64,000 bases of DNA. It comes from Actinomadura oligospora ATCC 43269 (lineage in GTDB: Bacteria > Actinomycetota > Actinomycetes > Streptosporangiales > Streptosporangiaceae). A model generated the notes under the pieces. That model saw only the letters and a list, made by a program, of their open reading frames with translations, was not told where the DNA came from and did no database searches. Positions 49,231-57,551 of this stretch are shown here, piece by piece (within the stretch, counting starts at the first letter, position 1; every line of letters begins with the position of its first letter). Location of the stretch: positions 62,001 to 126,000 of the forward strand of contig NZ_JADG01000008.1 of the NCBI RefSeq assembly GCF_000518265.1, in the 5' to 3' direction. A program made the translations under genes and the position numbers.

Positions 49231-50274
49231 ATGACCGACACTGTTCGCTTCGGCCGCACCGACATGGACGTCACCCGCCTCGGCTTCGGGTCGTGGGTGG
49301 TGGCCGGGGCAGGCTGGACGTTCGGCTGGGGCGAGACCGACGACGCCGACTCGATCGAGGCGATCCGGCACGCGATCAGGTCCGGGGTCAACTGGATCGA
49401 CACCGCCGCCGTCTACGGCCTCGGCCACTCCGAGGAGCTGGTCGGCAAGGCGATCGCCGGGCTCCCGGAGGCCGACCGTCCGTATGTGTTCACCAAGGCG
49501 GGCCTGGTCTGGGACCCGGAGAACCCGTCGGCCGCGCCTCGCCGGATCATGAAGCCCCCCAGCGTCCGCCGCGAGATCGAGGACTCGCTGCGCCGCCTCG
49601 GCGTCGAGCGGATCGACCTGTACCAGGTGCACTACCCCGACACCGGCGAGTCCCTGGAGTACGCGGGCGGCGGCTTCGGCGCGGTGTCGCCGAACGCCAC
49701 GCCGCTGGAGGAGTACTGGCAGGTCATGGCCGACCTGAAGGCCGAGGGCAAGGTCCGCGCGATCGGCCTGTCGAACCACTCGGCCGAGCTGCTGGACGCC
49801 GCCGAGGCGATCGCGCACGTGGACGCGATCCAGCCGCCGTTCTCGGCGGTCAACCGTTCGGCCGCCGCCGAGATCGCCTGGGCGCGGGAGCACGACACCG
49901 CCGTGATCGGCTACTCGCCGCTCCAGTCCGGGCTGCTCACCGGCACGTTCTCCGCCGAGCGCGTCGCGGGCCTGCCCGCCGACGACTGGCGTACCGGGCA
50001 CGCCGACTTCACCACCGGCCTGACCGCGAACCTCCGGGTCGCGGAGGCGCTGCGGCCGATCGCCGCGCGGCACGGCGTCAGCGTCGCGGAGGTCGCGATC
50101 GCGTGGGCGCTCGCCTGGCCGGGCATCACCGGCGCGATCGTCGGCGCCCGTTTCGCCCGGCAGGTTGACGGCTGGATCGGTGCGTCCGGCGTCCGGCTGA
50201 CGCAGGCCGACCTGGACGAGGTCTCCGCCGCCATCGAGGCTTCGGGCGCGGGCACCGGCCCGGCCCGTCCGTGA
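49231..50274 (+). CDS. Aldo/keto reductase
   Basis: A 347-aa NADPH-dependent oxidoreductase with a TIM-barrel fold. The catalytic tetrad is visible: Asp and Tyr in WIDTAAVYGLGHSEE, Lys in VFTKAGLVW and His in YQVHYPD. The cofactor region includes IGYSPLQSGLLTG and IVGARFARQVDG. It reduces aldehydes or ketones; the substrate is unknown. AAGGAG lies about 11 nt upstream of the ATG. Divergent XRE regulator and a palindrome between them suggest induction by a ligand. Confidence 0.95.
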   Translation: MTDTVRFGRTDMDVTRLGFGSWVVAGAGWTFGWGETDDADSIEAIRHAIRSGVNWIDTAAVYGLGHSEELVGKAIAGLPEADRPYVFTKAGLVWDPENPSAAPRRIMKPPSVRREIEDSLRRLGVERIDLYQVHYPDTGESLEYAGGGFGAVSPNATPLEEYWQVMADLKAEGKVRAIGLSNHSAELLDAAEAIAHVDAIQPPFSAVNRSAAAEIAWAREHDTAVIGYSPLQSGLLTGTFSAERVAGLPADDWRTGHADFTTGLTANLRVAEALRPIAARHGVSVAEVAIAWALAWPGITGAIVGARFARQVDGWIGASGVRLTQADLDEVSAAIEASGAGTGPARP

Positions 50275-50315
50275 ACTCACGCGGCATGAACGAACGAGAG
50301 ATGAGGGAGCAGGAC

Positions 50316-50609
50316 ATGACGCTCTTCGTGGTCGCGGAGATCCGGGCGGTGCGCGGGCAGGAGGACAGGCTCCGCACGGCGCTGGAGGCGATGATCGAGC
50401 CGTCCCTGGACGAGCCGGGCTGCCTCGCCTACCGGCCGTACACCGACCCCAACGACGCGTCCCGGATGGTCGTCGTCGAGGAGTGGACGGGCCCGGACGC
50501 CCTGGCCGAGCACTTCGCGACGCCGCACTTCAAGCACGTCGAGCTGGTGTTCGACGGGATCCTCGCCGAGCCCATGACCATCCGCCGCCTCACGGCCGTC
50601 ACGGGCTGA
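50316..50609 (+). CDS. Antibiotic biosynthesis monooxygenase (ABM) family protein
   Basis: A 97-aa ferredoxin-like protein of the YgiN/ABM group: TLFVVAEIRAVRGQEDRLRT, EPGCLAYRPYTDPND, VVVEEWTGPDALAEHFATPH. Such cofactor-free enzymes oxidise quinols or polyketide intermediates, or degrade haem in other subgroups. It lies 41 nt after the aldo/keto reductase and is likely co-transcribed with it. ATG 50316 is preferred (AGGGAGCAGGAC upstream); in-frame GTG 50271 would overlap the reductase stop and add 15 residues. Confidence 0.9.
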   Translation: MTLFVVAEIRAVRGQEDRLRTALEAMIEPSLDEPGCLAYRPYTDPNDASRMVVVEEWTGPDALAEHFATPHFKHVELVFDGILAEPMTIRRLTAVTG

Positions 50610-50632
50610 CGACGGCCACAGCCTGACTTCCG

Positions 50633-51592
50633 TCACGGGCTGATGAGGCCGTCGCCCAGGGACGTGCGCCGGTACAGCACCTGGCGCCCGTCCCTGGCCC
50701 GGCTCACCAGGCCGGTGGCGTGCAGCACCCGCAGATGCTGGGAGACCGCGCTCGGCGTCACGCGCAGGCGGCGGGCGATCTCGATCGTCGGCAGGGGCTC
50801 GGCGAGCAGGATCAGCAGGCGGACCTTGGACGCGCCGAGCAGCGCCTCCGATGCGGGCAGGTCGGGAGGCGGCTGCGGCTCCCAGAGGGTGCCGACGCCC
50901 CGGCACGGATACGCCAGGACGGGCGGTTCGTCCGGGCTCAGCGGCGGAGCGGGTTTGTGGACGAAGACCGACGGCATGAGCAGCAGGCCGCGTCCGTTCG
51001 CCGCGACGTGGTGATGGCTGATCATCTTGCTGATGTGCAGCACGCCGTCCTGCCAGCGCAGGTTCGGGTGCATGTCGGCGAACAGCAGGCGCGCGCCGCC
51101 GACGGCCAGGCGTCGCGCGCGGTAGGTCATGTCCGCTTCGAGGACGAGCCGCATCTGCCGCCAGTGCGGCCTGATCGCGAGTTCCCAGAACCGGTGCAGG
51201 GCGTCGCAGATCGCCTCAAGAAGCCCTGCCGTGGAGGTGTCGCGCAGCGGTTCGGGCAGGTCGTCGGGCGCGTGCGCGGCCGAGAGGTCGCGCCGGACGA
51301 CGGCGGCGGGCGTCCGCCGGACGGTCTCCAGCTCGTCCTCGAAGCCCGGCTCGAACTCGTCCGGACGCGGCGTCAGGAAGTCGGGCAGCGTCCGCCGGTC
51401 GCTCACCAGCGCGCACAGAAGCCGCAGGTCAGGCGCGTCCAGCTCGGCGAGGACGGCCCGCCGCCACGGCAGGTGCAGGGCCGACAGGCCCGGGTCGCGC
51501 AGCACGCGCAGGCTGACGACGGTCTCGTGCAGCGGCGAGACGGCGAACCGGGTGTCGGCGAGGTCCTCGACGTCCAGCTCGAAACTGATCAT
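50633..51592 (-). CDS. ArsR-type winged-helix regulator with large N-terminal domain
   Basis: A 319-aa regulator. Residues 1-225 are a DUF5937-like domain typical of actinomycetes (FELDVEDLADTRFAVSPLHE, SDRRTLPDFLTPRP, HWRQMRLVLEADMTYRARRL, quoted in parts). The HTH is C-terminal at about 240-310 (LPASEALLGASKVRLLILL, VTPSAVSQHLRVLHATGLV, GRQVLYRRT). It is divergent from an MFS transporter gene with only 56 bp between the starts, so it most likely controls that pump. Ligand unknown; no metal-binding Cys pair is seen. Confidence 0.9.
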   Translation of the reverse strand: MISFELDVEDLADTRFAVSPLHETVVSLRVLRDPGLSALHLPWRRAVLAELDAPDLRLLCALVSDRRTLPDFLTPRPDEFEPGFEDELETVRRTPAAVVRRDLSAAHAPDDLPEPLRDTSTAGLLEAICDALHRFWELAIRPHWRQMRLVLEADMTYRARRLAVGGARLLFADMHPNLRWQDGVLHISKMISHHHVAANGRGLLLMPSVFVHKPAPPLSPDEPPVLAYPCRGVGTLWEPQPPPDLPASEALLGASKVRLLILLAEPLPTIEIARRLRVTPSAVSQHLRVLHATGLVSRARDGRQVLYRRTSLGDGLISP

Positions 51593-51648
51593 TAAGCCCC
51601 AGGCTACATCGATTGGCCCGCGCGCCCCGAACCCGTGAACTCGGGGGC

Positions 51649-52878
51649 ATGACGTTGACTCTCCCCCGAGCGGATCCGAGGGCGGACGCGGGCCGTGGCG
51701 TGATCCTGCTCCTGGCGCTGACCTGCGGCGTCGCCGTGGGGAACGTGTACTTCCCGCAGGCGATCAGCCCGGCGGTCGCGTCCGGGCTGGGCGTCTCGCC
51801 CGGCGCGGCGGCGATGGTGGTGACGGCGACGCAGTTCGGGTACGCGGCCGGGATCTTCCTGCTGGTGCCGCTCGGCGACCGCGTCCCGCACCGGCGGCTG
51901 GTCGTGGCGCTGCTCGCGCTGACCGGGCTCGGGCTGCTCGCCGCCGGGGCCGCGCCCGGGGTGACGCCGCTGGCCGCCGCGTCCGCGTTCGTCGGCGCGG
52001 CCACGGTCGTCGCGCCGGTCCTCGGTCCGATGGCGGCGGGCCTGGTCGCGTCCGACCGGCGCGGGACGGTCAGCGGGATCCTGCTCGGCGGTTCGATCGG
52101 CGGCATGCTGCTGTCCCGGACGCTCGGCGGGTTCGTCGGCGAGTCGCTGGGCTGGCGCGCCCCCTACCTCGCCGCCGCCGTGCTCACCCTCACGTCGGCG
52201 CTCGTCCTGGCCCGGGTGCTGCCGCGAACGCGGCCGTCCTCGCGTGAGCGGTACCCGTCCCTGCTGGCGGCGTCCGTCCGCCTCCTGCGCGCCGAACCGG
52301 ACCTGCGCCGGTCCTGCTTCTACCAGGCCGCGATCTTCGGCGGGTTCTCCGCCGCCTGGACGGGAGTCGCGCTGCTGCTGACCAGCCCCGCCTACGGCCT
52401 CACGACCCGGGCGGTCGGGCTGCTGGCGCTGGTCAACGCGGCGACGATGTTCTGCACGCCGCTCGCGGGACGCCTCGCCGACCGGCGCGGCCCGGACCTC
52501 GTCAACCGCGTGAGCATGCTCGCCGTCGCCGCGTCCGCGCTGGTCCTCGCGTTCGGCGGCCTCGGCGGGACGACCGGTCTCGCCGCGCTCGTCGCCGGGT
52601 TCCTGGTCCTGGACGTCGCGATGCAGTCCGGCATGGTCGCGAACCAGGTGCGCATCTACGCGCTGCGCGACTCCGAGCGCAGCCGTCTCAACACGGCCTA
52701 CATGACCTGCGCCTATCTCGGCGGCAGCCTCGGTTCCTGGCTCGGCGCGAACGCGTTCGCGCGCTTCGGCTGGAACGGCGTGTGCGTGCTCGTGGCGGTC
52801 CTGGCCGTCCTCGCGCTGGCGAAGGCGGCACGGTCTTCCGAGGGGATCCAGAACCGGTCGGCGGCCCAGGGGACGTAG
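51649..52878 (+). CDS. MFS transporter (12-TM)
   Basis: A 409-aa transporter. Typical segments are VILLLALTCGVAVGNVYFPQ (TM1), LLVPLGDRVPHRRLVVALL (motif A) and PVLGPMAAGLVASDRRGTVSG. The NVYFPQ/AISPAVA start resembles the YdhP/AraJ-like and sugar or drug exporter groups in actinomycetes. It is divergent from the ArsR regulator. The last 18 residues (SSEGIQNRSAAQGT) do not look like a transporter end: they are the antisense of the LysR gene's coding region, which overlaps by 166 bp. The natural 3' end has probably been replaced. ATG 51649 is the family-like start. Confidence 0.88.
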   Translation: MTLTLPRADPRADAGRGVILLLALTCGVAVGNVYFPQAISPAVASGLGVSPGAAAMVVTATQFGYAAGIFLLVPLGDRVPHRRLVVALLALTGLGLLAAGAAPGVTPLAAASAFVGAATVVAPVLGPMAAGLVASDRRGTVSGILLGGSIGGMLLSRTLGGFVGESLGWRAPYLAAAVLTLTSALVLARVLPRTRPSSRERYPSLLAASVRLLRAEPDLRRSCFYQAAIFGGFSAAWTGVALLLTSPAYGLTTRAVGLLALVNAATMFCTPLAGRLADRRGPDLVNRVSMLAVAASALVLAFGGLGGTTGLAALVAGFLVLDVAMQSGMVANQVRIYALRDSERSRLNTAYMTCAYLGGSLGSWLGANAFARFGWNGVCVLVAVLAVLALAKAARSSEGIQNRSAAQGT

Positions 52879-53744
52879 GAGTCCTCGATGTGCGCGACGA
52901 GCAGCGGCAACGTGGGGTGCCGGTCCAGCTCGTGCCACATCAGCGACCACGGGTACACGGGAGCCGGGTCGGTGAACGAGACGCGGACGACGTCCCGGTG
53001 CGAGGGCAGCCGCGTCCCCTCCCCGGCGAAGGTGTACCGGGACGGCTCGGAGGCGATGCGCTCGACCAGGCCCTCCAGCCCGAAATCGGGCCCGCCGGTG
53101 TCGAACGCGATGCCGAACTCCGCCCCCAGGGCGCGGTAGAACGACGCCCACTCGCTGTCCTCCTCGATGCTCGGCATCCACGCCGTCGTGCCCGCGAGCG
53201 CCGACAACGGCAACCGGGAGTGCCCGGCGAACGGATGATCGCGCCTGACGAGAATCTGGAGCGGTTCGAGCAGGGCGGGGACGCGGCGGACCCCGTCCGG
53301 CAGCGCGGTGGCGCGGCCGAACAGCGCGTCGGTGTCGCCCGCGACCAGGGCGGGCAGCCCGGCCGCGAGCCCGCCCGACGACACGATCGACAGGCCGGTG
53401 GCGGACGCGGTCTCGTGGAAGCCCCGCACCAGGTCGATCGACGCGAGCCAGGTGTGGTGGACGTCCACGCGCAGCGTGCGCAGCCGCTCCCCGGCGAGCG
53501 CCGCCATCCGGTCGGAGAGCCCCACCAGCGCGCGGGCGGAGTCGAGCATCGCGCGTCCGGTGGAGGTCGGGTCGGCCCCGCCGCGCCCCCGGACGATCAG
53601 CGGCGTGCCGAGCCGGTCCTCCAGCTTCGCGACGCGCTTGGACACCGCCTGCTGGCTGACGCCGAGCCGGTCGGCCGCGCGCCCGAACGAGCGCTCCTCG
53701 ACCACGGCCACGAAGGCGCGGACCGCCGCGACGTCCAGGTCCAT
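52713..53744 (-). CDS. LysR family regulator with extended C-terminus
   Basis: A 343-aa regulator. The HTH at 1-60 (AAVRAFVAVVEERSFGRAA, SQQAVSKRVAKLEDRLGTPL) is followed by a substrate-binding domain to about residue 305 (YVPWAADRFWIPSED). The last 35-40 residues (Ala/Arg/Thr/Pro-rich) are read antisense through the end of the MFS gene and are atypical, so the original stop seems lost. It is divergent from the dnaE-type gene with palindromes in between; control of it is possible but not usual for a polymerase. Confidence 0.88.
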   Translation of the reverse strand: MDLDVAAVRAFVAVVEERSFGRAADRLGVSQQAVSKRVAKLEDRLGTPLIVRGRGGADPTSTGRAMLDSARALVGLSDRMAALAGERLRTLRVDVHHTWLASIDLVRGFHETASATGLSIVSSGGLAAGLPALVAGDTDALFGRATALPDGVRRVPALLEPLQILVRRDHPFAGHSRLPLSALAGTTAWMPSIEEDSEWASFYRALGAEFGIAFDTGGPDFGLEGLVERIASEPSRYTFAGEGTRLPSHRDVVRVSFTDPAPVYPWSLMWHELDRHPTLPLLVAHIEDSYVPWAADRFWIPSEDRAAFASARTARTATSTHTPFQPKRANAFAPSQEPRLPPR

Positions 53745-53756
53745 TCAGCTCCTCGT

Positions 53757-53799
53757 ACAACCTGCGGTTGTGATCGGCCCGCATGTCCATTGTTGGACA
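53757..53799. promoter_or_regulatory. Two perfect inverted repeats between LysR and dnaE genes
   Basis: ACAACC-TGC-GGTTGT (53757-53771) and TGTCCA-TTGT-TGGACA (53784-53799), 12 bp apart, just upstream of the LysR gene. Candidate LysR binding sites. No LexA-type box is seen. Confidence 0.55.
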
Positions 53800-53864
53800 G
53801 CGCGTTCTTCAGGCGGGTGAGATGGCGTGAGCGGACCGAATCTACAACCTGGGGGAGTGGAAGC

Positions 53865-56800
53865 GTGGACTCCTTCGTGCACCTGCACGTCCATACCGAG
53901 TACTCGATGCTGGACGGGGCGGCGAAGGTCGGCGCGCTGGTCGCGGAGGCCGCGCGGCTCGGGATGCCCGCCGTCGCGATGAGCGACCACGGCAACGTGC
54001 ACGGGGCGTACGAGTTCCACCGGGCGGCGGAGAAGGCGGGCGTCCGCCCGGTCGTCGGCGCGGAGCTGTACGTCGCCCCCGCGTCGCGGCACCGCCGCGA
54101 GCCGGTGTTCTGGAGCGACGACCCGTCCCTGCGGAAATCGGACGAGCGGACGGGCGCGGGCGGCGACGTGTCCGGACGCGGCCTCTACACGCACATGACG
54201 GTCTGGGCCGAGCACGCCGACGGCCTGCGCAACCTGTTCCGGCTCCAGTCGCGCGCCTGGCTGGAGGGCCGCGCGGCGAAGTACCCGCGCGTGGACGACG
54301 AGCTGCTGGCCGAGTACGCGCCGGGCCTGATCGCGACGACCGGCTGCCCGTCCGGGGAGGTGCAGACGCGGCTGCGCCTCGGCCAGTACGACGCGGCGGT
54401 CGAGGCCGCCGCCCGCCACCGTGACGTCTTCGGGGCGGACAACTACTTCCTCGAACTCATGGACCACGGCCTGCCGATCGAACGGCGCGTCCGGGACGAC
54501 CTGCTGCGCGTCGGACGCGACCTCGGGATCCCGCCGCTCGCCACCAACGACTCGCACTACGTCACCGAGGACCAGGCGGACGCGCACGACGCGCTGCTCT
54601 GCATCGGCACCGGCAAGCGGCTCGCGGACGCCGACCGGTTCCGGTTCTCCGGCAGCGGCTACTTCCTGAAGGACGCGGCGCGCATGCGCGCGATGTGGGA
54701 CGACCAGGTGCCCGGGGCCTGCGACAACACCCTGCTGATCGCGGAACGCGTGGGCGACTACGGCCCGGTGTTCGCGCACCGCGACCTGATGCCCGAGTTC
54801 CCCGTCCCGGACGGCGAGACCGAGGCGTCCTGGCTGCGCGCCGAGACCCTGCGCGGCGCGCGGAGGCGGTACGGCGACGCACCGGCGCGCGAGGTGCTGG
54901 AACGCATCGACTACGAACTCTCGGTCATCGAGGACATGGGGTTCCCCGGTTACTTCCTCGTCGTCGCCGACATCTGCGAGCACGCCCGGAGGAACGGCAT
55001 CGGCCTCGGCCCGGGACGCGGCTCCGCGACCGGCTCGATCGTCGCGTACTGCACGGGCATCACCGAGCTGGACCCGATCGGTCACCGGCTGATCTTCGAG
55101 CGGTTCCTCAACCCCGAGCGGGTCACCATGCCCGACATCGACCTGGACTTCGACGACCGCCGCCGCGACGAGATGATCGACTACGTCACCCGGACGTACG
55201 GCGCGGACCGGGTCTGCCAGATCGTCACGTTCAACACCATCAAGGCCAAGGCCGCCGTGAAGGACGCCTGCCGCGTCCTCGGCCTGCCGTACGCGCTCGG
55301 CGACCGGATCACCAAGGCGTTCCCGGCGGCGGCCGGGGGCAAGGAGATCCCGCTCTCGGCCGTCCACGACGAGGCGCATCCCCGGCACGGCGAGGCCGCC
55401 GAACTGCGCCACCTGTACGACACCGAACCGGACGTCCGGCGCGTCATGGACACCGCGCGCGGCGTCGAGGGGCTGACGCGCGGCACCGGCGTCCACGCGG
55501 CGGGCGTGATCCTGTCGTCCGAGCCGCTGCTGGACGTGCTGCCGCTCGTGCGGCCGAAGGCGGACGGCCCGGTCGTCACCGGCTTCCCGTTCACGCAGGC
55601 CGAGGACATGGGCCTGCTCAAGATGGACTTCCTCGGCCTGCGCAACCTGACGGTCATCAACGACGCGATCGAGGGCGTCCGCGCCAACCGGGGCCTGGAC
55701 GTGGACGTCCACGACGTCCCACTGGACGACCCGGCGACCTACGAGCTGCTCGCGCGCGGCGACACCCTCGGCGTGTTCCAGCTCGACGGCGGCGGGATGC
55801 GGACGCTGCTGAAGCTCATGCGCCCGACCACGTTCACCGACATCGCTGCGGTGTCGGCGCTCTACCGGCCGGGCCCGATGGAGATGAACGCGCACACGAA
55901 CTACGCGCTGCGCAAGACCGGCAGGCAGAAGGTCGAGCCCATCCACCCGGAGCTGGAGGACGCGCTCGAACCGATCCTCGGCGACACCTACCACCTGGTC
56001 GTGTTCCAGGAGCAGGTCATGGCGATCGCGCAGCAGCTCGCCGGGTACTCGCTCGGCGGGGCCGACATGCTGCGGCGGGCCATGGGCAAGAAGAAGAAAG
56101 ACGTCCTGGACGCCGAATGGGAGCGGTTCTCCGCGGGCATGCGCGAGCGCGGCTTCTCGGACGACGCGGTCAAGGCCGTATGGGACGTGCTGGTGCCGTT
56201 CAGCGGATACGGCTTCAACAAGTCGCACACCGCCGGATACGGCCTGGTCTCCTACTGGACGGCCTACCTGAAGGCCAACTTCCCCGCCGAGTACATGGCC
56301 GCGCTGCTCACATCCGTCGGCGACGACAAGGACAAGATGGCCGTCTACCTGTCGGACTGCCGCAGGCTCGGCGTCCGGGTGCTGCCGCCGGACGTCAACG
56401 AGAGCGAACTCGGCTTCACCGCCGTCGGTGAGGACATCCGGTTCGGGCTCGGCGCGATCCGCAACGTCGGCGCGGGCGTCGTCGAGGCCATCACCGGGAC
56501 GCGCCGGGAGGGCGGCCCGTTCGGCGGGTTCGCCGACTTCCTGGCCCGCGTCCCGGCGGCGGTCTGCAACAAGCGGGTCATCGAGTCGCTGGCGAAGGCC
56601 GGCGCGTTCGACTCGTCCGGGCAGGCGCGGCGGGCGGTCGTCGCCGTCCACGAGCAGGCCGTGGACGCCGTCCTCGACCTGAAACGCCACCAGGCGCACG
56701 GCCAGGACGCGCTGTTCGGCGGCGACACGGGCCCCGGCGACTCTGGCGGCCCGCTCGTCACCGTCCCCGACCTGGACGAATGGGAGAAGGCGACGCTGCT

Positions 56801-57422
56801 CGCGCACGAGCGCGACATGCTCGGCCTCTACGTCTCCAGCCATCCCCTGGACGGCGCGGAGCCGGTGCTCCAGGCGCACCGCGACCTGTCGCTCGCGGAC
56901 CTGCTCGCGTCCGGGCGGACGGACGGGCCCGTCCGGGTGAGCGGGATCATCGCGGGGTTGCAGCGGCGGGTGACCAAGCAGGGCTCGCCGTGGGCCGTCG
57001 TCACGCTGGAGGACCATCACGCCGCGCTCGAATGCCTCGTGTTCCCCAAGACGTACACGCTGTACGGGGACCTGCTGGCCGAGGACCGGGTGGTCGCCCT
57101 CCAGGGCAAGGTCAACGCGCGGGACGACGCGATCAGCGTCTACGTGGAGGACGTCGCCGTCCTGGAGATCGACACCGCCTCCGGGCATCCGCCCGTGCGG
57201 CTCTCGGTCGCCGAGCCGCGCGTGACGCTCCGCCTCGTCCGGGAGCTGCGGCAGGTGCTGACCGCGCATCCCGGACGGGCTCCGGTGCATCTGCTCCTCC
57301 GGCGGCGTGGCGCGAAGGACGTGCTGTTCGACCTGCCGGACTTCACCGTCGAGCCCGGCCCGGCCTTCGCCGCGGACGTGAAGTCCCTCCTCGGCGCGAA
57401 CGCCCTCGACCCGGCCGGTTGA
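53865..57422 (+). CDS. dnaE: DNA polymerase III alpha subunit (DnaE1-type)
   Basis: A 1185-aa C-family polymerase. The PHP domain at 1-280 has metal motifs HLHVHTEYS, SDHGNVHG and TNDSHY. The palm carries GLGPGRGSATGS and the catalytic PDIDLDFDD near 423-431. Fingers and tandem HhH follow (YRPGPMEMN, GYGFNKSHTAGYGLVSYW), then an OB domain near 1015-1090 (VRVSGIIAGLQRR) and the C-terminal tail. Length matches replicative DnaE1 (about 1180) and not the shorter damage-type DnaE2/ImuC. The setting, between accessory regulators and transporters, suggests a second dnaE or a relocated gene. The start is GTG 53865 behind GGGGGAG. Confidence 0.95.
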   Translation: MDSFVHLHVHTEYSMLDGAAKVGALVAEAARLGMPAVAMSDHGNVHGAYEFHRAAEKAGVRPVVGAELYVAPASRHRREPVFWSDDPSLRKSDERTGAGGDVSGRGLYTHMTVWAEHADGLRNLFRLQSRAWLEGRAAKYPRVDDELLAEYAPGLIATTGCPSGEVQTRLRLGQYDAAVEAAARHRDVFGADNYFLELMDHGLPIERRVRDDLLRVGRDLGIPPLATNDSHYVTEDQADAHDALLCIGTGKRLADADRFRFSGSGYFLKDAARMRAMWDDQVPGACDNTLLIAERVGDYGPVFAHRDLMPEFPVPDGETEASWLRAETLRGARRRYGDAPAREVLERIDYELSVIEDMGFPGYFLVVADICEHARRNGIGLGPGRGSATGSIVAYCTGITELDPIGHRLIFERFLNPERVTMPDIDLDFDDRRRDEMIDYVTRTYGADRVCQIVTFNTIKAKAAVKDACRVLGLPYALGDRITKAFPAAAGGKEIPLSAVHDEAHPRHGEAAELRHLYDTEPDVRRVMDTARGVEGLTRGTGVHAAGVILSSEPLLDVLPLVRPKADGPVVTGFPFTQAEDMGLLKMDFLGLRNLTVINDAIEGVRANRGLDVDVHDVPLDDPATYELLARGDTLGVFQLDGGGMRTLLKLMRPTTFTDIAAVSALYRPGPMEMNAHTNYALRKTGRQKVEPIHPELEDALEPILGDTYHLVVFQEQVMAIAQQLAGYSLGGADMLRRAMGKKKKDVLDAEWERFSAGMRERGFSDDAVKAVWDVLVPFSGYGFNKSHTAGYGLVSYWTAYLKANFPAEYMAALLTSVGDDKDKMAVYLSDCRRLGVRVLPPDVNESELGFTAVGEDIRFGLGAIRNVGAGVVEAITGTRREGGPFGGFADFLARVPAAVCNKRVIESLAKAGAFDSSGQARRAVVAVHEQAVDAVLDLKRHQAHGQDALFGGDTGPGDSGGPLVTVPDLDEWEKATLLAHERDMLGLYVSSHPLDGAEPVLQAHRDLSLADLLASGRTDGPVRVSGIIAGLQRRVTKQGSPWAVVTLEDHHAALECLVFPKTYTLYGDLLAEDRVVALQGKVNARDDAISVYVEDVAVLEIDTASGHPPVRLSVAEPRVTLRLVRELRQVLTAHPGRAPVHLLLRRRGAKDVLFDLPDFTVEPGPAFAADVKSLLGANALDPAG

Positions 57423-57425
57423 CGG

Positions 57426-57535
57426 CCGGGACGAGGGCGGGACTGAGGGGGCTGGGGGCCGGGAAGAGGGCGGGACTGAGGGGGCTGGGGGCCGGGAAGA
57501 GCGCGGGGCTGAGGGGGCTGGGGGCCGGGACGAGA
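57426..57535. repeat. 33-bp tandem repeat, three copies plus a partial
   Basis: Copies start at 57426, 57459 and 57492, with the first bases of a fourth at 57525; the core is CTGAGGGGGCTGGGGGCCGGGA. It begins 4 nt after the dnaE stop and fills the gap to the convergent MFS gene. The G-rich strand has several runs of four or five G. Confidence 0.9.
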
Positions 57536-57551
57536 CGAGAGTGGGCCCAGG

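Noticed and set aside
53745..53864. A LexA/SOS box before the dnaE-type gene, which would suggest a damage-inducible DnaE2
   Set aside because: No TCGAAC-N4-GTTCGA-like site is present and the protein has DnaE1 length and domains.
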